Notes under the pieces: generated by a model
Told to the model about the DNA's origin: nothing
Database searches by the model: none
Seen by the model: the letters and a program-made list of their open reading frames with translations, nothing else
Position numbers and translations under genes: made by a program
Shown: positions 24,883-34,800 of the stretch, one piece after another
How the letters are laid out: every line of letters starts with the position of its first letter
Position numbering within the stretch: position 1 is the first letter of the stretch
NCBI GenBank assembly: GCA_947629475.1
Contig: CANRDV010000010.1
Location: 1-35,270 of the forward strand
From: an uncultured Bacilli bacterium
GTDB lineage: Bacteria > Bacillota_I > Bacilli_A > RF39 > UBA660
Direction of reading: 5' to 3'
DNA: 35,270 bases

Positions 24883-26772
24883 ATGAAAAATAAATTAGAT
24901 GAAAGATTTAAAATAGAAAGTGAACCAAGATATTCTTTACATGAATGTTTAGAACTTCTTAATAAAGAACATTTAGAAAATATTTGTAATTGTATTAAAG
25001 AAACGGGATTTAAAGATGATAATAAAGATATAAATATTAAAAATTTAGAAATAATTATTCCGAAGTTTTTTAAACATTATCTTTCTGATTATATCTTAAT
25101 AGATGAATTAGCTATCTTAGATAAGGCTTTAAAGAAAAATAGTTTAAATGAGTATAAGATTTCCTTTATATTCTTTGGATTCATGTTTGAATTTAAAGAT
25201 TCAACTTGTATTATTCCTAATGAATTATTAGATATTTATAAAGATTTTTTAAAGAATAACCTTAAACATGAATTAGATTTAAGAAAGTTAAAAAGAGTAT
25301 TTTCAACTTATCTATTAGCAACCGGATTATTACCAATAGAATTTTTTCAAGATATAATTATTAATAAATATAAATATGATGTTAGTCTTGAAGATATAGA
25401 GAAAATATCTAAAGAATTAGAAATACATATATATAAAGATAAATATTATACTAGTTTAGAAATAGGTAAAATTGATGATATTTTAAAAAAGTTATTAATG
25501 ACAATTAAAATAAATAAAACTAAATATATAGAATTAATGGAAAAAGATATAATTAATTATTCTGAACATATTTCAAGTTTATTTGATGAATTAACTAAAA
25601 TAACAAAAAGTAGAGAAATTACAACTAAAATAGTATATACGTTATCTTTATTTTCCAAAGAAGCTTTTACGAAATTTAGAGAAATTTTTAATAGTTTAAA
25701 ATATTCTCGTAGTAAACAAAATCAAATAATGGATGTAATAGAGAAATATTTTGATGATATTAGATTTTGGGGGTTGGGAGGTCAAAGTAAAAGTGATGTT
25801 TTAAAAGATTCTTTTCTAAAAAAGAATAAACTTTCTAAGAAACCTAAAGATAATAGTTTAAAAAATTGTTTAGAATTAGTAGATAAATATACATATAAAT
25901 ATTATTTAGAATGTTTTTATGCTAAGAATATTAAAGAACTAGTAAATAATATGAAAGAAGAAATTGCAATTGAATTAGAAAAATATGATATAGAAACTCT
26001 TTGTGATTTAATTAATGCTGATGGTATGTTAGTAAGTAATATAAATAGTTTAAAAGGAGCCTTATATTTCTTTTTATTCAATTATCAAGAATATAATGAA
26101 GTTAAAGTTATTTTACCTAAAGAAGTATTTGATATAATAGGTGAAAGACTAGCTAATGGAGTAAATATTAATCATTATGAAAATCCAGAGGATTTAGTAG
26201 AACAATATTTACATATGAATGGTGTAATTGAAAAGACTAAATTACAAGAATTATTAAAAGAATATCATGATATTGATATATCAATTGAAGAAATAGATAA
26301 AATAGTTGATAGTTATGATAATTGTTATCAAAAGGGTAAATATTATCATATTTGGTATAAGGCTGATTTAGATATTTTAGAAAATTTTAATAAAACTAAA
26401 ACTGCATTTGGTAAATATCAAAAGTGTGATGTTGATAAAGTAAATAGAATGGTTGAATTTGAAAGTAAAATGATGGAATATGATGATTCAGACTTAATGA
26501 ATGATATTATATTTCAAGCAGAATTATTTGGTTTAAATCCTCTTTATTTTGAAGATTTAAGAGATGATGGAGCAAGTATAAGTAAGAAATATGAAAGAGA
26601 TGTTTTAGCTATTTATAAAGAATATATAGATTCTATTTGTTGTTGGTCTTTTAATGGTTATACTGTATTAGAAGTTCATGATATGAATCAAAGGAAAAGT
26701 AAAAAAGTAGGAAGAAATGAACCATGTCCATGTGGTTCAGGTAAGAAATATAAACATTGCTGTGGTAAGTAG
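24883..26772 (+). CDS. SEC-C motif protein, paralogue 3 of 3
   Basis: A 629-residue paralogue. The frame is open from 24820, inside the conserved 3' end of the previous gene, but TAGGAGGAGT before the ATG at 24883 fixes the start ([26 protein letters not shown]). It has both winged-helix-like units ([27 protein letters not shown] near 150-180; [31 protein letters not shown] near 435-470) and the SEC-C tail. The last 60 bp of all three genes are nearly identical in DNA while the bodies have diverged strongly. No terminator is evident after it. Function unknown. Confidence 0.8.
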   Translation: MKNKLDERFKIESEPRYSLHECLELLNKEHLENICNCIKETGFKDDNKDINIKNLEIIIPKFFKHYLSDYILIDELAILDKALKKNSLNEYKISFIFFGFMFEFKDSTCIIPNELLDIYKDFLKNNLKHELDLRKLKRVFSTYLLATGLLPIEFFQDIIINKYKYDVSLEDIEKISKELEIHIYKDKYYTSLEIGKIDDILKKLLMTIKINKTKYIELMEKDIINYSEHISSLFDELTKITKSREITTKIVYTLSLFSKEAFTKFREIFNSLKYSRSKQNQIMDVIEKYFDDIRFWGLGGQSKSDVLKDSFLKKNKLSKKPKDNSLKNCLELVDKYTYKYYLECFYAKNIKELVNNMKEEIAIELEKYDIETLCDLINADGMLVSNINSLKGALYFFLFNYQEYNEVKVILPKEVFDIIGERLANGVNINHYENPEDLVEQYLHMNGVIEKTKLQELLKEYHDIDISIEEIDKIVDSYDNCYQKGKYYHIWYKADLDILENFNKTKTAFGKYQKCDVDKVNRMVEFESKMMEYDDSDLMNDIIFQAELFGLNPLYFEDLRDDGASISKKYERDVLAIYKEYIDSICCWSFNGYTVLEVHDMNQRKSKKVGRNEPCPCGSGKKYKHCCGK

Positions 26773-26778
26773 GAGTAA

Positions 26779-26856
26779 ATGAGAGAATTAGGTTATATAA
26801 TGGAATGTTGTCAAGTGAAGTGTCAAATAGTAATAAAAAATGAAATAACTACTTGA
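26779..26856 (+). CDS. Possible 25-codon leader or remnant ORF after the SEC-C operon
   Basis: TAGGAG lies 5 nt before an ATG that opens 25 codons (MRELGYIMECCQVKCQ...) to TGA. The ribosome site and 6-bp gap copy the pattern seen between the SEC-C genes, so this may be the start of a lost fourth copy or a spurious ORF. Three Cys in 25 residues is unusual. Confidence 0.25.
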   Translation: MRELGYIMECCQVKCQIVIKNEITT

Positions 26857-26880
26857 TTATTTCTAAAAATATGCTATCAT
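26853..26880 (+). promoter_or_regulatory. Promoter ahead of the poly-G small ORF and surface-protein gene
   Basis: TTGATT (26853-26858), 16 bp, TATCAT (26875-26880) with TG one base before the -10 (extended). No terminator is evident between it and the surface-protein gene at 27109, so one transcript could cover both. Confidence 0.6.
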
Positions 26881-26915
26881 AAATATATAAGTTAGAAAGG
26901 ATAGGTGAAGCCCTC

Positions 26916-27070
26916 ATGAAGAAAAATTTAACATTAAAATCAGTTAGCATTATGTTAACTTCGGGGGGGGTTACTTAGTACAAAATAGCTATATTTTTAT
27001 TAATAATCTAAGTCAAAATAAGCACAAAAGAATTAGTATGTTTAATACTGGTTTTCTTTATGCTTCTTAA
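26916..27070 (+). other. Small ORF interrupted by a G8 tract, candidate slippage or phase-variable ORF
   Basis: AGGTGAAG precedes an ATG that reads MKKNLTLKSVSIMLTSGG and then, through eight consecutive G (26963-26970), stops at TAG after 20 codons (26976-26978). With one more G (or two fewer) the frame stays open to TAA at 27068-27070, giving about 51 residues (…YLVQNSYIFINNLSQNK…FLYAS). With one fewer G it stops within a few codons. The product is not recognised. The start looks like a short basic-hydrophobic leader. Confidence 0.45.
26963..26970 (+). repeat. Homopolymeric G8 tract
   Basis: Eight consecutive G in DNA otherwise roughly three quarters A+T, inside a small ORF and about 140 bp upstream of a surface-protein start. 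It is the longest G run I see in the window. Confidence 0.9.
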
Positions 27071-27969
27071 ATTACCTAACCATATCTAACTAGAAAGAAG
27101 GAGTGAAAATGGAAAAAAGAAAGAAAAGAATACTAACCGGAGTAATAATAGCAATTGTGTTAGTAGCAGTAGTAGGGGTAACCTACGCCTTATGGAGTTA
27201 TTTTCAAATAGGCAAAAATCAACAGTTGGTTGCTGGAGACGTGTATATGAAGTATACTGAAACAAGTAATACTATAAATATTCAAGATGCTATGCCAAGT
27301 AAAACATATGGAGATGATTACTTTCAATTTACAATCGAAGGAAAGAATACTTATACTAAACCAATTTGGTATGAAATAGTAATTAATTGGGGAGCTGAAC
27401 CAGAGGGAAGAAGTGTAAGAATACCAGATGAGTTCTTAAGATTTAGATTAACTGAACAATTACCAGGAGGAGAAGAAACAGAAGTAATAAAAGAAGGAAA
27501 GTATGAAGATTTTTCTAAAGGTAAAAAAATCTGGGTAAATAAAATAGGAGCAAATTCACCAGAAACAACTATTACATATAAATTATATATGTGGGTATCC
27601 GATGAAATGCATTTAGGAGCCGGAGATGATGCAAGTTCATCAGATATGGATATGGAAACATGGAATAATGATGCTTTTGCATCAGTTAAAGTAACAGTAA
27701 ATGGAGACTTTGAAGAAAAGACATTAGACAATGATGAACCAACTACAACACCATTATCTTGTTTTGATTATGAAGAATTTGAATATAAAGGAAATACAGA
27801 AGTAATGATAACACAGTATAAAAATAATCAAGATGAGTGTGAAAACAATGTTGTAATTCCAGAAGAGATAAATGGTCACAAAGTAACAGTTATAGGGACA
27901 GGAGATGAAAAAGAGGGTAATAATAGCCAATATACTAAAGAAGTTAATAATTTAAACTCTTCTAAAAAT

Positions 27970-27977
27970 TATATAAA
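27970..27977 (+). repeat. Target-site duplication, left copy
   Basis: TATATAAA directly before the left end of the IS256-family element; an identical copy stands at 30226-30233. Eight bp is the usual IS256-family size. Confidence 0.88.
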
Positions 27978-28004
27978 GAGCTTGTCAAGACTAGTGTGTA
28001 AATT
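27978..28004 (+). repeat. Left terminal inverted repeat of the IS256-family element
   Basis: Begins GAGCTTGTCAAGA and ends CTAGTGTGTAAATT; the inner 14 bp match the right end perfectly, the outer 13 bp only in part. Confidence 0.8.
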
Positions 28005-28079
28005 TCTAAAAATATTTTTAAATTTTCAAAGATCAAATTTTAAAGATTTATCTTAAAAAGGTAAGTCTTTTTTCTAAAT

Positions 28080-29360
28080 TTATACTTCAAGATATTTAGT
28101 ATATCTTTCACCAAATATTTCTATTAATTGTTGTTGTATTTTAGCAAAGTTATTAATAGGTCTTGTCCATTTTTCTTTTAAATCTTTTATTCGTAAGAAA
28201 AGTATTTTATAAACCGATTCTTCACCTGGAAAAGACCCTTTTCCTCTGGTTACTTTTCGTAATGCAGAGTTAACTGATTCAATTGCATTAGTTGTATAAA
28301 TTGCCTTCCTTATCTCTCTAGGAAGTTCAAATAAAGGCTCTATATATTGCATTGATTCTTCTACCTTTTTAACAACAGCAGAACATTTCTTAAAGTCAAT
28401 TTTAAACTGATCGAATTTTAATAAAGCTTCCTCATAAGAATCACTTGTATAAATATCTTTCCACGCTGCATTTACTGCTTTAAGTTGTTTTCGAGGACAA
28501 ATTTTAGAGATATTTCTAGTTAGATGTACAACACATCTTTGAGGGAATGTTTTAGGAAATGCAGTCTCTAAAGACCCCCTAAAGCCAGCAATTCCATCAC
28601 TACACATGTAGAATATATCTTCAACTCCTCTTGCTTTTAAATCTTCAAACACTCCTGTCCAAAAACTAGCTGATTCAGTTTTATCTATCCATAACCCTAA
28701 GATATCTTTATACCCATCTTTATTAACTCCAATAATTACATAAACTGCTTGTTTTTCGCTTACTATATTTTCATCTTTTATTGGAACCCAAATACAATCA
28801 GCATAAGCAAATATATATAATGGTTCAAGTGGTCTGTTTTGCCATTTTTTAACTTCTTCATTTACAACAGATATTAATTTTACTATTTGATCTTTATTTA
28901 TTTTTACTCCATAAAAATCTTTTAAAGTTTTCTCAATATCTCTTACACTCATACCTTTAGCGTATAAAGAGATGCATTTTTCTTCAAAACCGGTAAGCCT
29001 TGTTTGACCCTTTTCTATTAGAATAGGTGCAAATTCTCCTTTCCTATCTCTTGGTGTTTTAACAGATATTGATCCATATTTTGTTTGAACATTTTTAGGC
29101 TTACAGTAACCATTTCTATAATTACCATTGTCTTTTCTTTCATATTTAGAATATTCTAAATGACTATCTAATTCGGCATCTAATAATTTCTGCATCAATG
29201 GTTGCAATAAGCTATCTAAAAAGTTCTCTACATCCAAACTATTTTTAATTAACCCCATCTTGTAGTCACTTACAAATTTTGCAGCTACTACATCGACTAA
29301 TTCGATATTCTTTTCATTTACATTTAAAACATTATTATTCTCTTTTTTCATATTTTTCAT
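28080..29360 (-). CDS. IS256-family (Mutator-type) transposase
   Basis: A 426-residue DDE transposase. The N-terminal DNA-binding part has SLLQPLMQKLLDAELDSHLEYSKYERKDNGNYRNG, typical of the family (E..HLGY..); then RDRKGEFAP and GMSVRDIE. The catalytic triad is present: first Asp in YADCIWVPIKD, second in FYMCSDGIAGF, and Glu in TTNAIESVN. CVVHLTRNI and KGSFPGEESVYKIL(F)LR are also typical. AAAGGAAA lies before the ATG at 29360; a second ATG three codons later is possible. It follows the accessory gene by 20 bp in the same operon. It appears intact and functional. Confidence 0.95.
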   Translation of the reverse strand: MKNMKKENNNVLNVNEKNIELVDVVAAKFVSDYKMGLIKNSLDVENFLDSLLQPLMQKLLDAELDSHLEYSKYERKDNGNYRNGYCKPKNVQTKYGSISVKTPRDRKGEFAPILIEKGQTRLTGFEEKCISLYAKGMSVRDIEKTLKDFYGVKINKDQIVKLISVVNEEVKKWQNRPLEPLYIFAYADCIWVPIKDENIVSEKQAVYVIIGVNKDGYKDILGLWIDKTESASFWTGVFEDLKARGVEDIFYMCSDGIAGFRGSLETAFPKTFPQRCVVHLTRNISKICPRKQLKAVNAAWKDIYTSDSYEEALLKFDQFKIDFKKCSAVVKKVEESMQYIEPLFELPREIRKAIYTTNAIESVNSALRKVTRGKGSFPGEESVYKILFLRIKDLKEKWTRPINNFAKIQQQLIEIFGERYTKYLEV

Positions 29361-29380
29361 ACTACTAATTTCCTTTCTCT

Positions 29381-30151
29381 TTATATGAATTCTATATTAG
29401 GAAACATTTGGATTAAATCATTTAATATTAAAGTCCATTCTCTTTTCTTAAATGAAGTAAATCCAAAATAATTTTCTATGTTTCCTAATGTCTCATATAT
29501 TTCGTTTAAATCCGAGATATAGTTTCGGTTATTATTAAACGTTACCCTTATTTTATCATATAAATAGACATTTGCCGAGTGTTTAAATAATAATAGTCTA
29601 ATATTTACACTATATTTGTATAATGCCTCTATATTACCTAAATATTTTTCTATTAATTTTTGGTGAATTACATTATTATATTCTTTTTTAAACCTTTCAA
29701 AATCTTCTTTAAATTCAACTGCTGTTTTTCTAGTATATAAGTTATGTAATTTACTTCCAATAGATCTTTCATATTTTTCTGATGAGTATTTAAAGAATTT
29801 AGGCATGATATCAGTTATTGAATCTACAAATAGAATTCCTGGAAATGCAATTTTAGCAGTCCTTTTCATATTTCTATTATCATCAACTGATAAGAACAAT
29901 ATATTCTTTACTCCTCGACTTTTTAGTCCTTCAAAGCAATCTAACCAATATCTATTGTTATTAACTCTATCTTGGTAAACATTTAATAGTTGTCTATATC
30001 CCTTCATATCTACACCTATTAATGTATATATATCACTTTTCTCAATGTAATCTCCTTTCTTAATATTAACTTCATTTTTGATTGCATATACTACTAGATA
30101 TGTTTCATCTAATCTTTTCTTAGAACATTCACTTATTGTTAATTTATTCAT
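29381..30151 (-). CDS. Catalytically degenerate IS256-transposase paralogue carried by the same element
   Basis: A 256-residue protein that aligns along its length with the catalytic half of the adjacent transposase: YTLIGVDMKGYRQLLNVYQD matches YVIIGVNKDGYKDILGLWID, CFEGLKSRGVKNILFLSVDDN matches VFEDLKARGVEDIFYMCSDGI, AFPGILFVDSITDIMPKFFKY matches the AFPKTFPQRCVVHL block, and KKREWTLILNDLIQMF matches KEKWTRPINNFAKIQQQLIEIF. The second catalytic Asp position is kept, but the first Asp (LVVYAIKNEV) and the Glu (KHSANVYLYD for TTNAIESVN) are absent, and the N-terminal DNA-binding domain is missing. It has its own AAAGGAGG and is the promoter-proximal gene. It has no frameshifts, so it looks maintained; a regulator or accessory subunit of transposition is a plausible but unproven role. 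Confidence 0.75.
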   Translation of the reverse strand: MNKLTISECSKKRLDETYLVVYAIKNEVNIKKGDYIEKSDIYTLIGVDMKGYRQLLNVYQDRVNNNRYWLDCFEGLKSRGVKNILFLSVDDNRNMKRTAKIAFPGILFVDSITDIMPKFFKYSSEKYERSIGSKLHNLYTRKTAVEFKEDFERFKKEYNNVIHQKLIEKYLGNIEALYKYSVNIRLLLFKHSANVYLYDKIRVTFNNNRNYISDLNEIYETLGNIENYFGFTSFKKREWTLILNDLIQMFPNIEFI

Positions 30152-30198
30152 TTTCTACCTCCTTTTAACAATTAAAAAATCTAGTATGTTAAATTTTT

Positions 30199-30225
30199 AA
30201 TTTACACACTAGATTATATACCCTC
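30199..30225 (-). repeat. Right terminal inverted repeat of the IS256-family element
   Basis: Reads on the minus strand GAGGGTATATAAT then CTAGTGTGTAAATT. It contains TATAAT in the direction of the element genes and could supply a -10 box. Confidence 0.8.
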
Positions 30226-30233
30226 TATATAAA
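30226..30233 (+). repeat. Target-site duplication, right copy
   Basis: TATATAAA directly after the right end of the element, identical to 27970-27977. Confidence 0.88.
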
Positions 30234-30906
30234 GCCTAGTATAAATTTAAATGATAATAAATATTCTATAAAACCAATTGCTGATTCACCACCGCAATAT
30301 ATTGCGTCATTTGCTAATAAAAAATTAACTAGTGTTGTATTACCAGATACTTTAAGAATAATAGGTGATTTTGCTTTTTATAATAATCAATTAACAAACA
30401 TAGATATTCCTAGCAGTGTAGCAGAAATTGCATATTATGCTTTTTATAATAATCAATTAACAGAAGTTAATTTATCAGAAGGAATAGAATATTTATCAGG
30501 ATTTAATAAAAATAAATTAATAGAAATAAAAATACCAAAAAGTGTAAAAACAATAGGGAGTGATGCTTTTAGTGATAATCATTTAAAAAGTGTAGATATT
30601 CCAAGTAATGTAATAACGATTGAATCTCTAGCTTTTGAAAATGGTCAATTAACGGAAGTAACAATAGGAAATGGTATTAAATATATAGATAGTTGTGCAT
30701 TTAAAAAAGACACAGGGGATTATCCATCAAATCCTAATTTATCAAAAATAACAATAGATAAGACTTGTGATGAAATAAAAAATATAGAAGCATCATCTAC
30801 AGAAGCGACTAAATATTATCCTTGGTTAGCTTATAAATCTCCTTACTCTGCTCCAGGAGTAACAGTCTATGGCTCTAATGGAGAAGTCTGTGATACCTTT
30901 GAATAA
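30234..30906 (+). pseudogene. 3' part of the interrupted BspA-like surface protein gene
   Basis: No start codon of its own; the frame continues exactly from 27977. It encodes LRR_5/BspA repeats: FANKKLTSVVLPDTLRIIGD, FAFYNNQLTNIDIPSSVAEI, YAFYNNQLTEVNLSEG, NKNKLIEIKIPKSVKTIGSD, AFSDNHLKSVDIPSNVITIES, AFENGQLTEVTIGNG, then a non-repeat end with PGVTVYGSNGEVCDTFE and TAA at 30904-30906. No LPXTG motif, so surface retention would rely on the N-terminal anchor. No stop or frameshift has accumulated. Confidence 0.85.
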
Positions 30907-30907
30907 A

Positions 30908-30936
30908 AGTTCAAGAGAGAGTCTTGAATTTTTTTT
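30908..30936 (+). terminator. Intrinsic terminator of the surface-protein gene
   Basis: AGTTCAAGA pairs with TCTTGAATT around GAGAG, followed by a run of eight T (30929-30936). It begins two bases after the stop codon. Confidence 0.8.
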
Positions 30937-31015
30937 CAAAATATTAAATATAATTCTTTATTTTAAAATTAAATTATGTTATTATTAATGTGTACATAAG
31001 AAAGTAGTTGATAAT

Positions 31016-31867
31016 ATGAATTTAGAATTTTTTGTAAATGAATATTTACTTGCATGGTATTTATTATATAGTGCTAGTTTATCGAAAGAGATAGATAAAT
31101 TAAGAAAAAGTTTATGGAGTAAATATAAGAAAGAATATAATTTCTGTTATAAAGATAAACAAGAAATTATTAAATATGGTAAAGATTTTATTCCAGATAA
31201 TGATACTTTATATAATGAAGTTTTTGAAAGTGAAGTTTATAAGTCTTTAAAGAAAGAGACTAATAAACATAAAATGCATTTAGTTAGACTATTTGAAAAT
31301 AATGAAAAAATAGTTAAGAAATGTGTTAAAGAAGTTTTAAAGATGGATTTAAAAGAAAGTTATCCGGTTTATGTTATTCATCCAAGAATGGAGTGGATGG
31401 AATATAACAAGAATACTGGAAGTTTAATCTGGGGTAGTGATAAAGATAAATATGATGCAATTACGATGATGATATTAACAATTGTAAGGGGTATGTTAGA
31501 AAATTATGATAATGATTATAAAGAAATAGTTGATTCTATTATTGAACTTTCAGTTATTAATGAAATTAGTAAACAATTAACAGATATTCCTTGTTATGAA
31601 GAAGGAGATGCAACTTTAAAAATAATTAAAAGACAAATATATCCTTTTTGGCTTATGTATTTAGGAATAGATACTAAAGAAGAAATGGTTAGTAGAATGA
31701 TGGAAGATAGAATTGCTTTTGACCTTGACCATTATCCAATTGATAAAAATATGAAAAAGATGAGTTTAACAAGATTTATCGATTTTTGTATAAAAAATAA
31801 TAAACATATTTTAAAACTAGGTAATGTTTTAAATATTGAAAAAACAGAAGAAATAGAAGTTATATAG
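31016..31867 (+). CDS. Hypothetical protein encoded just upstream of polC
   Basis: A 283-residue, apparently cytoplasmic, mostly helical protein (NLEFFVNEYLLAWYLLYSASLSKEID at the start; SYPVYVIHPRMEWMEYNKNTGSLIWG near 120-145; FDLDHYPIDKNMKKMSLTRFIDFCIKNNKHI near the end). I recognise no family or catalytic motif. Ribosome site is weak (AAGAAAG some 12 nt before the ATG). It ends 8 bp before the polC ATG, so the two are likely co-transcribed, but the link to replication is only positional. Confidence 0.7.
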   Translation: MNLEFFVNEYLLAWYLLYSASLSKEIDKLRKSLWSKYKKEYNFCYKDKQEIIKYGKDFIPDNDTLYNEVFESEVYKSLKKETNKHKMHLVRLFENNEKIVKKCVKEVLKMDLKESYPVYVIHPRMEWMEYNKNTGSLIWGSDKDKYDAITMMILTIVRGMLENYDNDYKEIVDSIIELSVINEISKQLTDIPCYEEGDATLKIIKRQIYPFWLMYLGIDTKEEMVSRMMEDRIAFDLDHYPIDKNMKKMSLTRFIDFCIKNNKHILKLGNVLNIEKTEEIEVI

Positions 31868-31875
31868 AGGTAGTT

Positions 31876-34800
31876 ATGCTTGAGAAATTTTTAAACACCA
31901 TACATATGGAAGATGATATAAATGAATATAAAGATTTAGAACTTATTAAAGTTAGAGTTAGTAATAAAAAGAATTTAGTTAGTTTATATTTAAAAACTAA
32001 TGAAATGATTAATATAGAAAGTTTTAAGAAATTAGAAAATGGAGTTTCTACTTATTTTAATGCTAATACTTTAATTAATATAGAGAATACTGGAAGAAAA
32101 GATTTATATTTAGAAGATTATTATAAGTATTTTTTACCAAAGTATATTAGTTATTTTGAAGATAGACTTAAAGTAAATGGAGAAAGAAATAACTATATAG
32201 TGGTTTTTAATCATGGAGAAGAAGTTCAGTTACAAGAGTATTTAGATGTTATCAATGATCGATTAACAAGACTTTCTTATACACCTTTATTTATTTTACA
32301 TGATGAAGATGAGAGAAGTAGTATTCAAAATGAAATAGAAGAAGATATTAATAGTTATGAGAAGTTAAATTATAAACCCAATTTTAGTTATGAGAATACT
32401 GAAAAGAGAAGTTTTGCTCCAAGACAAAAGAAGGTTGTAACAGTTGATGACCCAAGAAGTATTTATGGAGAGATAATTGAAGGTGATGAAATTTTACTTA
32501 AAGATATTGTTTCAGAGGATAATGATTTAATTGTTGAATGTGAAGTATTTGCAACTGAGACTTTTGAATCTTCTAAGAGTAATTTTAAAATTCTTACTTT
32601 AAAAATAACGGATTATACGGATTCGATGTATGCTAAAATTTTCACAACCGATAGTGATGAATTTGAAAGATTATCTAAAAGTATAAAAAAGAAAACTTGG
32701 TATAAATTTAAAGGTTATACAAAAGTTGACCAGTATGCTGGAGGGGAAATCGTTTTTAATGTAAGAGCTGTGAACGTGTCAGAGCATAAGAAAGAAGAAA
32801 TAGTTGATGATGCTCCCGTTAAGAGAGTAGAACTTCATAGTCATACAATGATGAGTGCAATGGATGGGGTCGTGCCAATTGATAAACATTTTGTGGCAAC
32901 GATTGAACAAGCTATTAAATGGGGACATAAAGCAATTGCGATAACGGACCACTCTGGTTGTCAAGCTTTCCCAAATGCTTATAATATGATTGTTGAATAT
33001 AATAAAGGAAAGAGAGTGGAAGAGCATTTTAAAGTAATCTATGGAACCGAGTTAACAATCGTAGATGATAATGTTGAAATTGTAAGACGAAGTGATGATA
33101 CAGTTCTTTTAGATAATGAATATGTTGTTTTTGACCTTGAAACAACTGGTTTTAATGCCGCTGGAGGCGACTCAATTATTGAAATTGGGGCTGTTAAAAT
33201 TAAAGGTGGCGAGATAATAGATAAATTTGATAGATTAATCAAGCCCCCTGAACCTATTCCTGAAAGAATAACCAAGGTTACAAGTATTACAAATGAAATG
33301 GTTGAAGATTGTCCAAAGGAAGAAGTTGCTGTTAAAGAGTTCTTGGCGTGGACAGGTGATTTACCAATGGTTGCTCATAATGCAAAGTTTGATACATCAT
33401 TTATTGGAATTTGTTATGAAAAATATGGACTTGGAGAATATAAAAATCCAGTTATTGATACACTTGCTTTATCAAGAGTTTTAGACCAAGACCAATCAAG
33501 ACATGGCTTATCGGCAATTACCAAAAGATATTCGGTTGAGTTTGATGAGGAGTCACACCATCGAGGTGATTATGATGCTCTTGCAACCGGTCTTGTATTT
33601 TGGAAAATGTTAAAGAAACTTGAAGGTATTAATATTATTAAGATGAGTGACTTAGATAAACTAATTGATAAAAATGAAATTCATAAATTTGGTCGGTCAT
33701 ATCACATTAATATGTTAGTTAAAAATAAAAAGGGTTTAAAGAATTTATTTAAGATTATTTCAATTGCAAATACTAAACATTTTTATAAAACAGCTAGAAT
33801 CTTAAGAAGTGAAGTTGAAGAATTAAGAGATGGACTTTTAATTGGCAGTGGTTGTTATGAGTCTGAAGTGTTTGTTGAAGCAAGAAGTAAAAGTGATGAA
33901 GAGTTAAGAGATATAATTGGATTTTATGATTATGTAGAAGTTCAACCTCCTGAATGTTATAATCACTTAATTCAAACCGGGGACTTTAAAGATGAAGAGG
34001 AACTTATTAATAATATTAATAAAGTAATAAGACTTACCAAAGAAGCTGGAAAATATATTGTTGCAACTGGGGATGTGCATCATTTAACAAGAGAAGATAA
34101 AGTTTACCGGGAGATAATTATTAATCAGAAATTACCAGGTGGAGGACTTCATCCTTTAGCAAAACGTGATATCACAGAAATTCCATCAGAGCATTTTAGA
34201 ACAACAACGGAGATGCTCAGTGACTTTAGTTTTCTAGATGATGAGTTAAGAGAAGAAATAGTTATTACGAATACTAATAAAATAGCTGATTTAATTGAAG
34301 AAGTTGAAGTAATAATTGATACCGGAGGAATTCCTTTTTCCCCAAGAATCCCAAATTCTAGGGAAGACGTATATAATATGGTTTATACCAAGGCTCATAG
34401 TATGTATGGAGACCCTTTACCAAGAAATATTGAAGAGAGAATTGCTCAAGAATTATATGGTGATAGAATTTTAAGTTTAGTTAAAAATAAAATTAAAAGA
34501 GAACATCCAGACTTTAATGACTCTGAAATTGATAATAATTTCCAAAAGGAATTATATGAAGTAGTTAAGGAAGGATACGATAAAGTTGCTGAGTTAACCA
34601 AAAATGAAATAATAGAAGATTTAGAAAAAAATGACCCTGAAAAAATTCAGGATGAAAAATATTTAGAACTTGAAACGAAGAAACAACTAGGAGGTATCAT
34701 TGGAGGAGGTTTTGATGTAATTTACTTAATTGCTCAAAAACTTGTTAAACACTCAAATGATGAAGGGTACTTAGTAGGTTCCCGGGGTTCCGTTGGTTCC

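Larger units (their letters stand above)
27109..28056 (+). pseudogene. 5' part of a BspA-like leucine-rich-repeat surface protein gene, interrupted by an IS
   Basis: GAAGGAG precedes the ATG at 27109 (a GTG at 27103 is less well placed). The protein starts with a basic segment and a signal-anchor helix (GVIIAIVLVAVVGVTYALWSYF), then a beta-rich TasA/camelysin-like domain of about 190 residues, a Thr-rich linker, and the start of a BspA repeat region (VVIPEEINGHKVTVIG). True coding sequence ends at 27977; the remaining residues to the TAA at 28056 are read from the insertion element. The 3' part lies at 30234-30906 in the same frame, so the intact gene would encode 513 residues. Such proteins are exported and bind host or matrix components. 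Confidence 0.85.
27978..30225 (-). mobile_element. Complete two-gene IS256-family insertion sequence, 2248 bp
   Basis: Bounded by imperfect 27-bp inverted ends (27978-28004 and 30199-30225), both starting GAG inward and sharing a perfect 14-bp inner part, CTAGTGTGTAAATT. An exact 8-bp direct repeat flanks it. It carries a full-length transposase and, upstream in the same minus-strand operon, a degenerate transposase paralogue. The host frame is restored exactly when the element and one repeat are removed, and the 3' gene part has no stop codons, so the insertion is recent. A subterminal imperfect palindrome (30181-30212) lies at the right end. Confidence 0.9.

Noticed and set aside
21531-26772. 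SEC-C proteins as SecA fragments
   Set aside because: Only the short zinc tail is shared with SecA; no helicase motifs are present.
26708-26772. The near-identical 60-bp 3' ends of the SEC-C genes as a CRISPR or mobile repeat
   Set aside because: They encode the same zinc motif in frame and are spaced by full genes; no spacers or element ends are seen.
27103-28056. The surface protein as a complete 317-residue protein
   Set aside because: The last 26 or so codons are read from the IS end, and the true 3' part continues in frame after the element.
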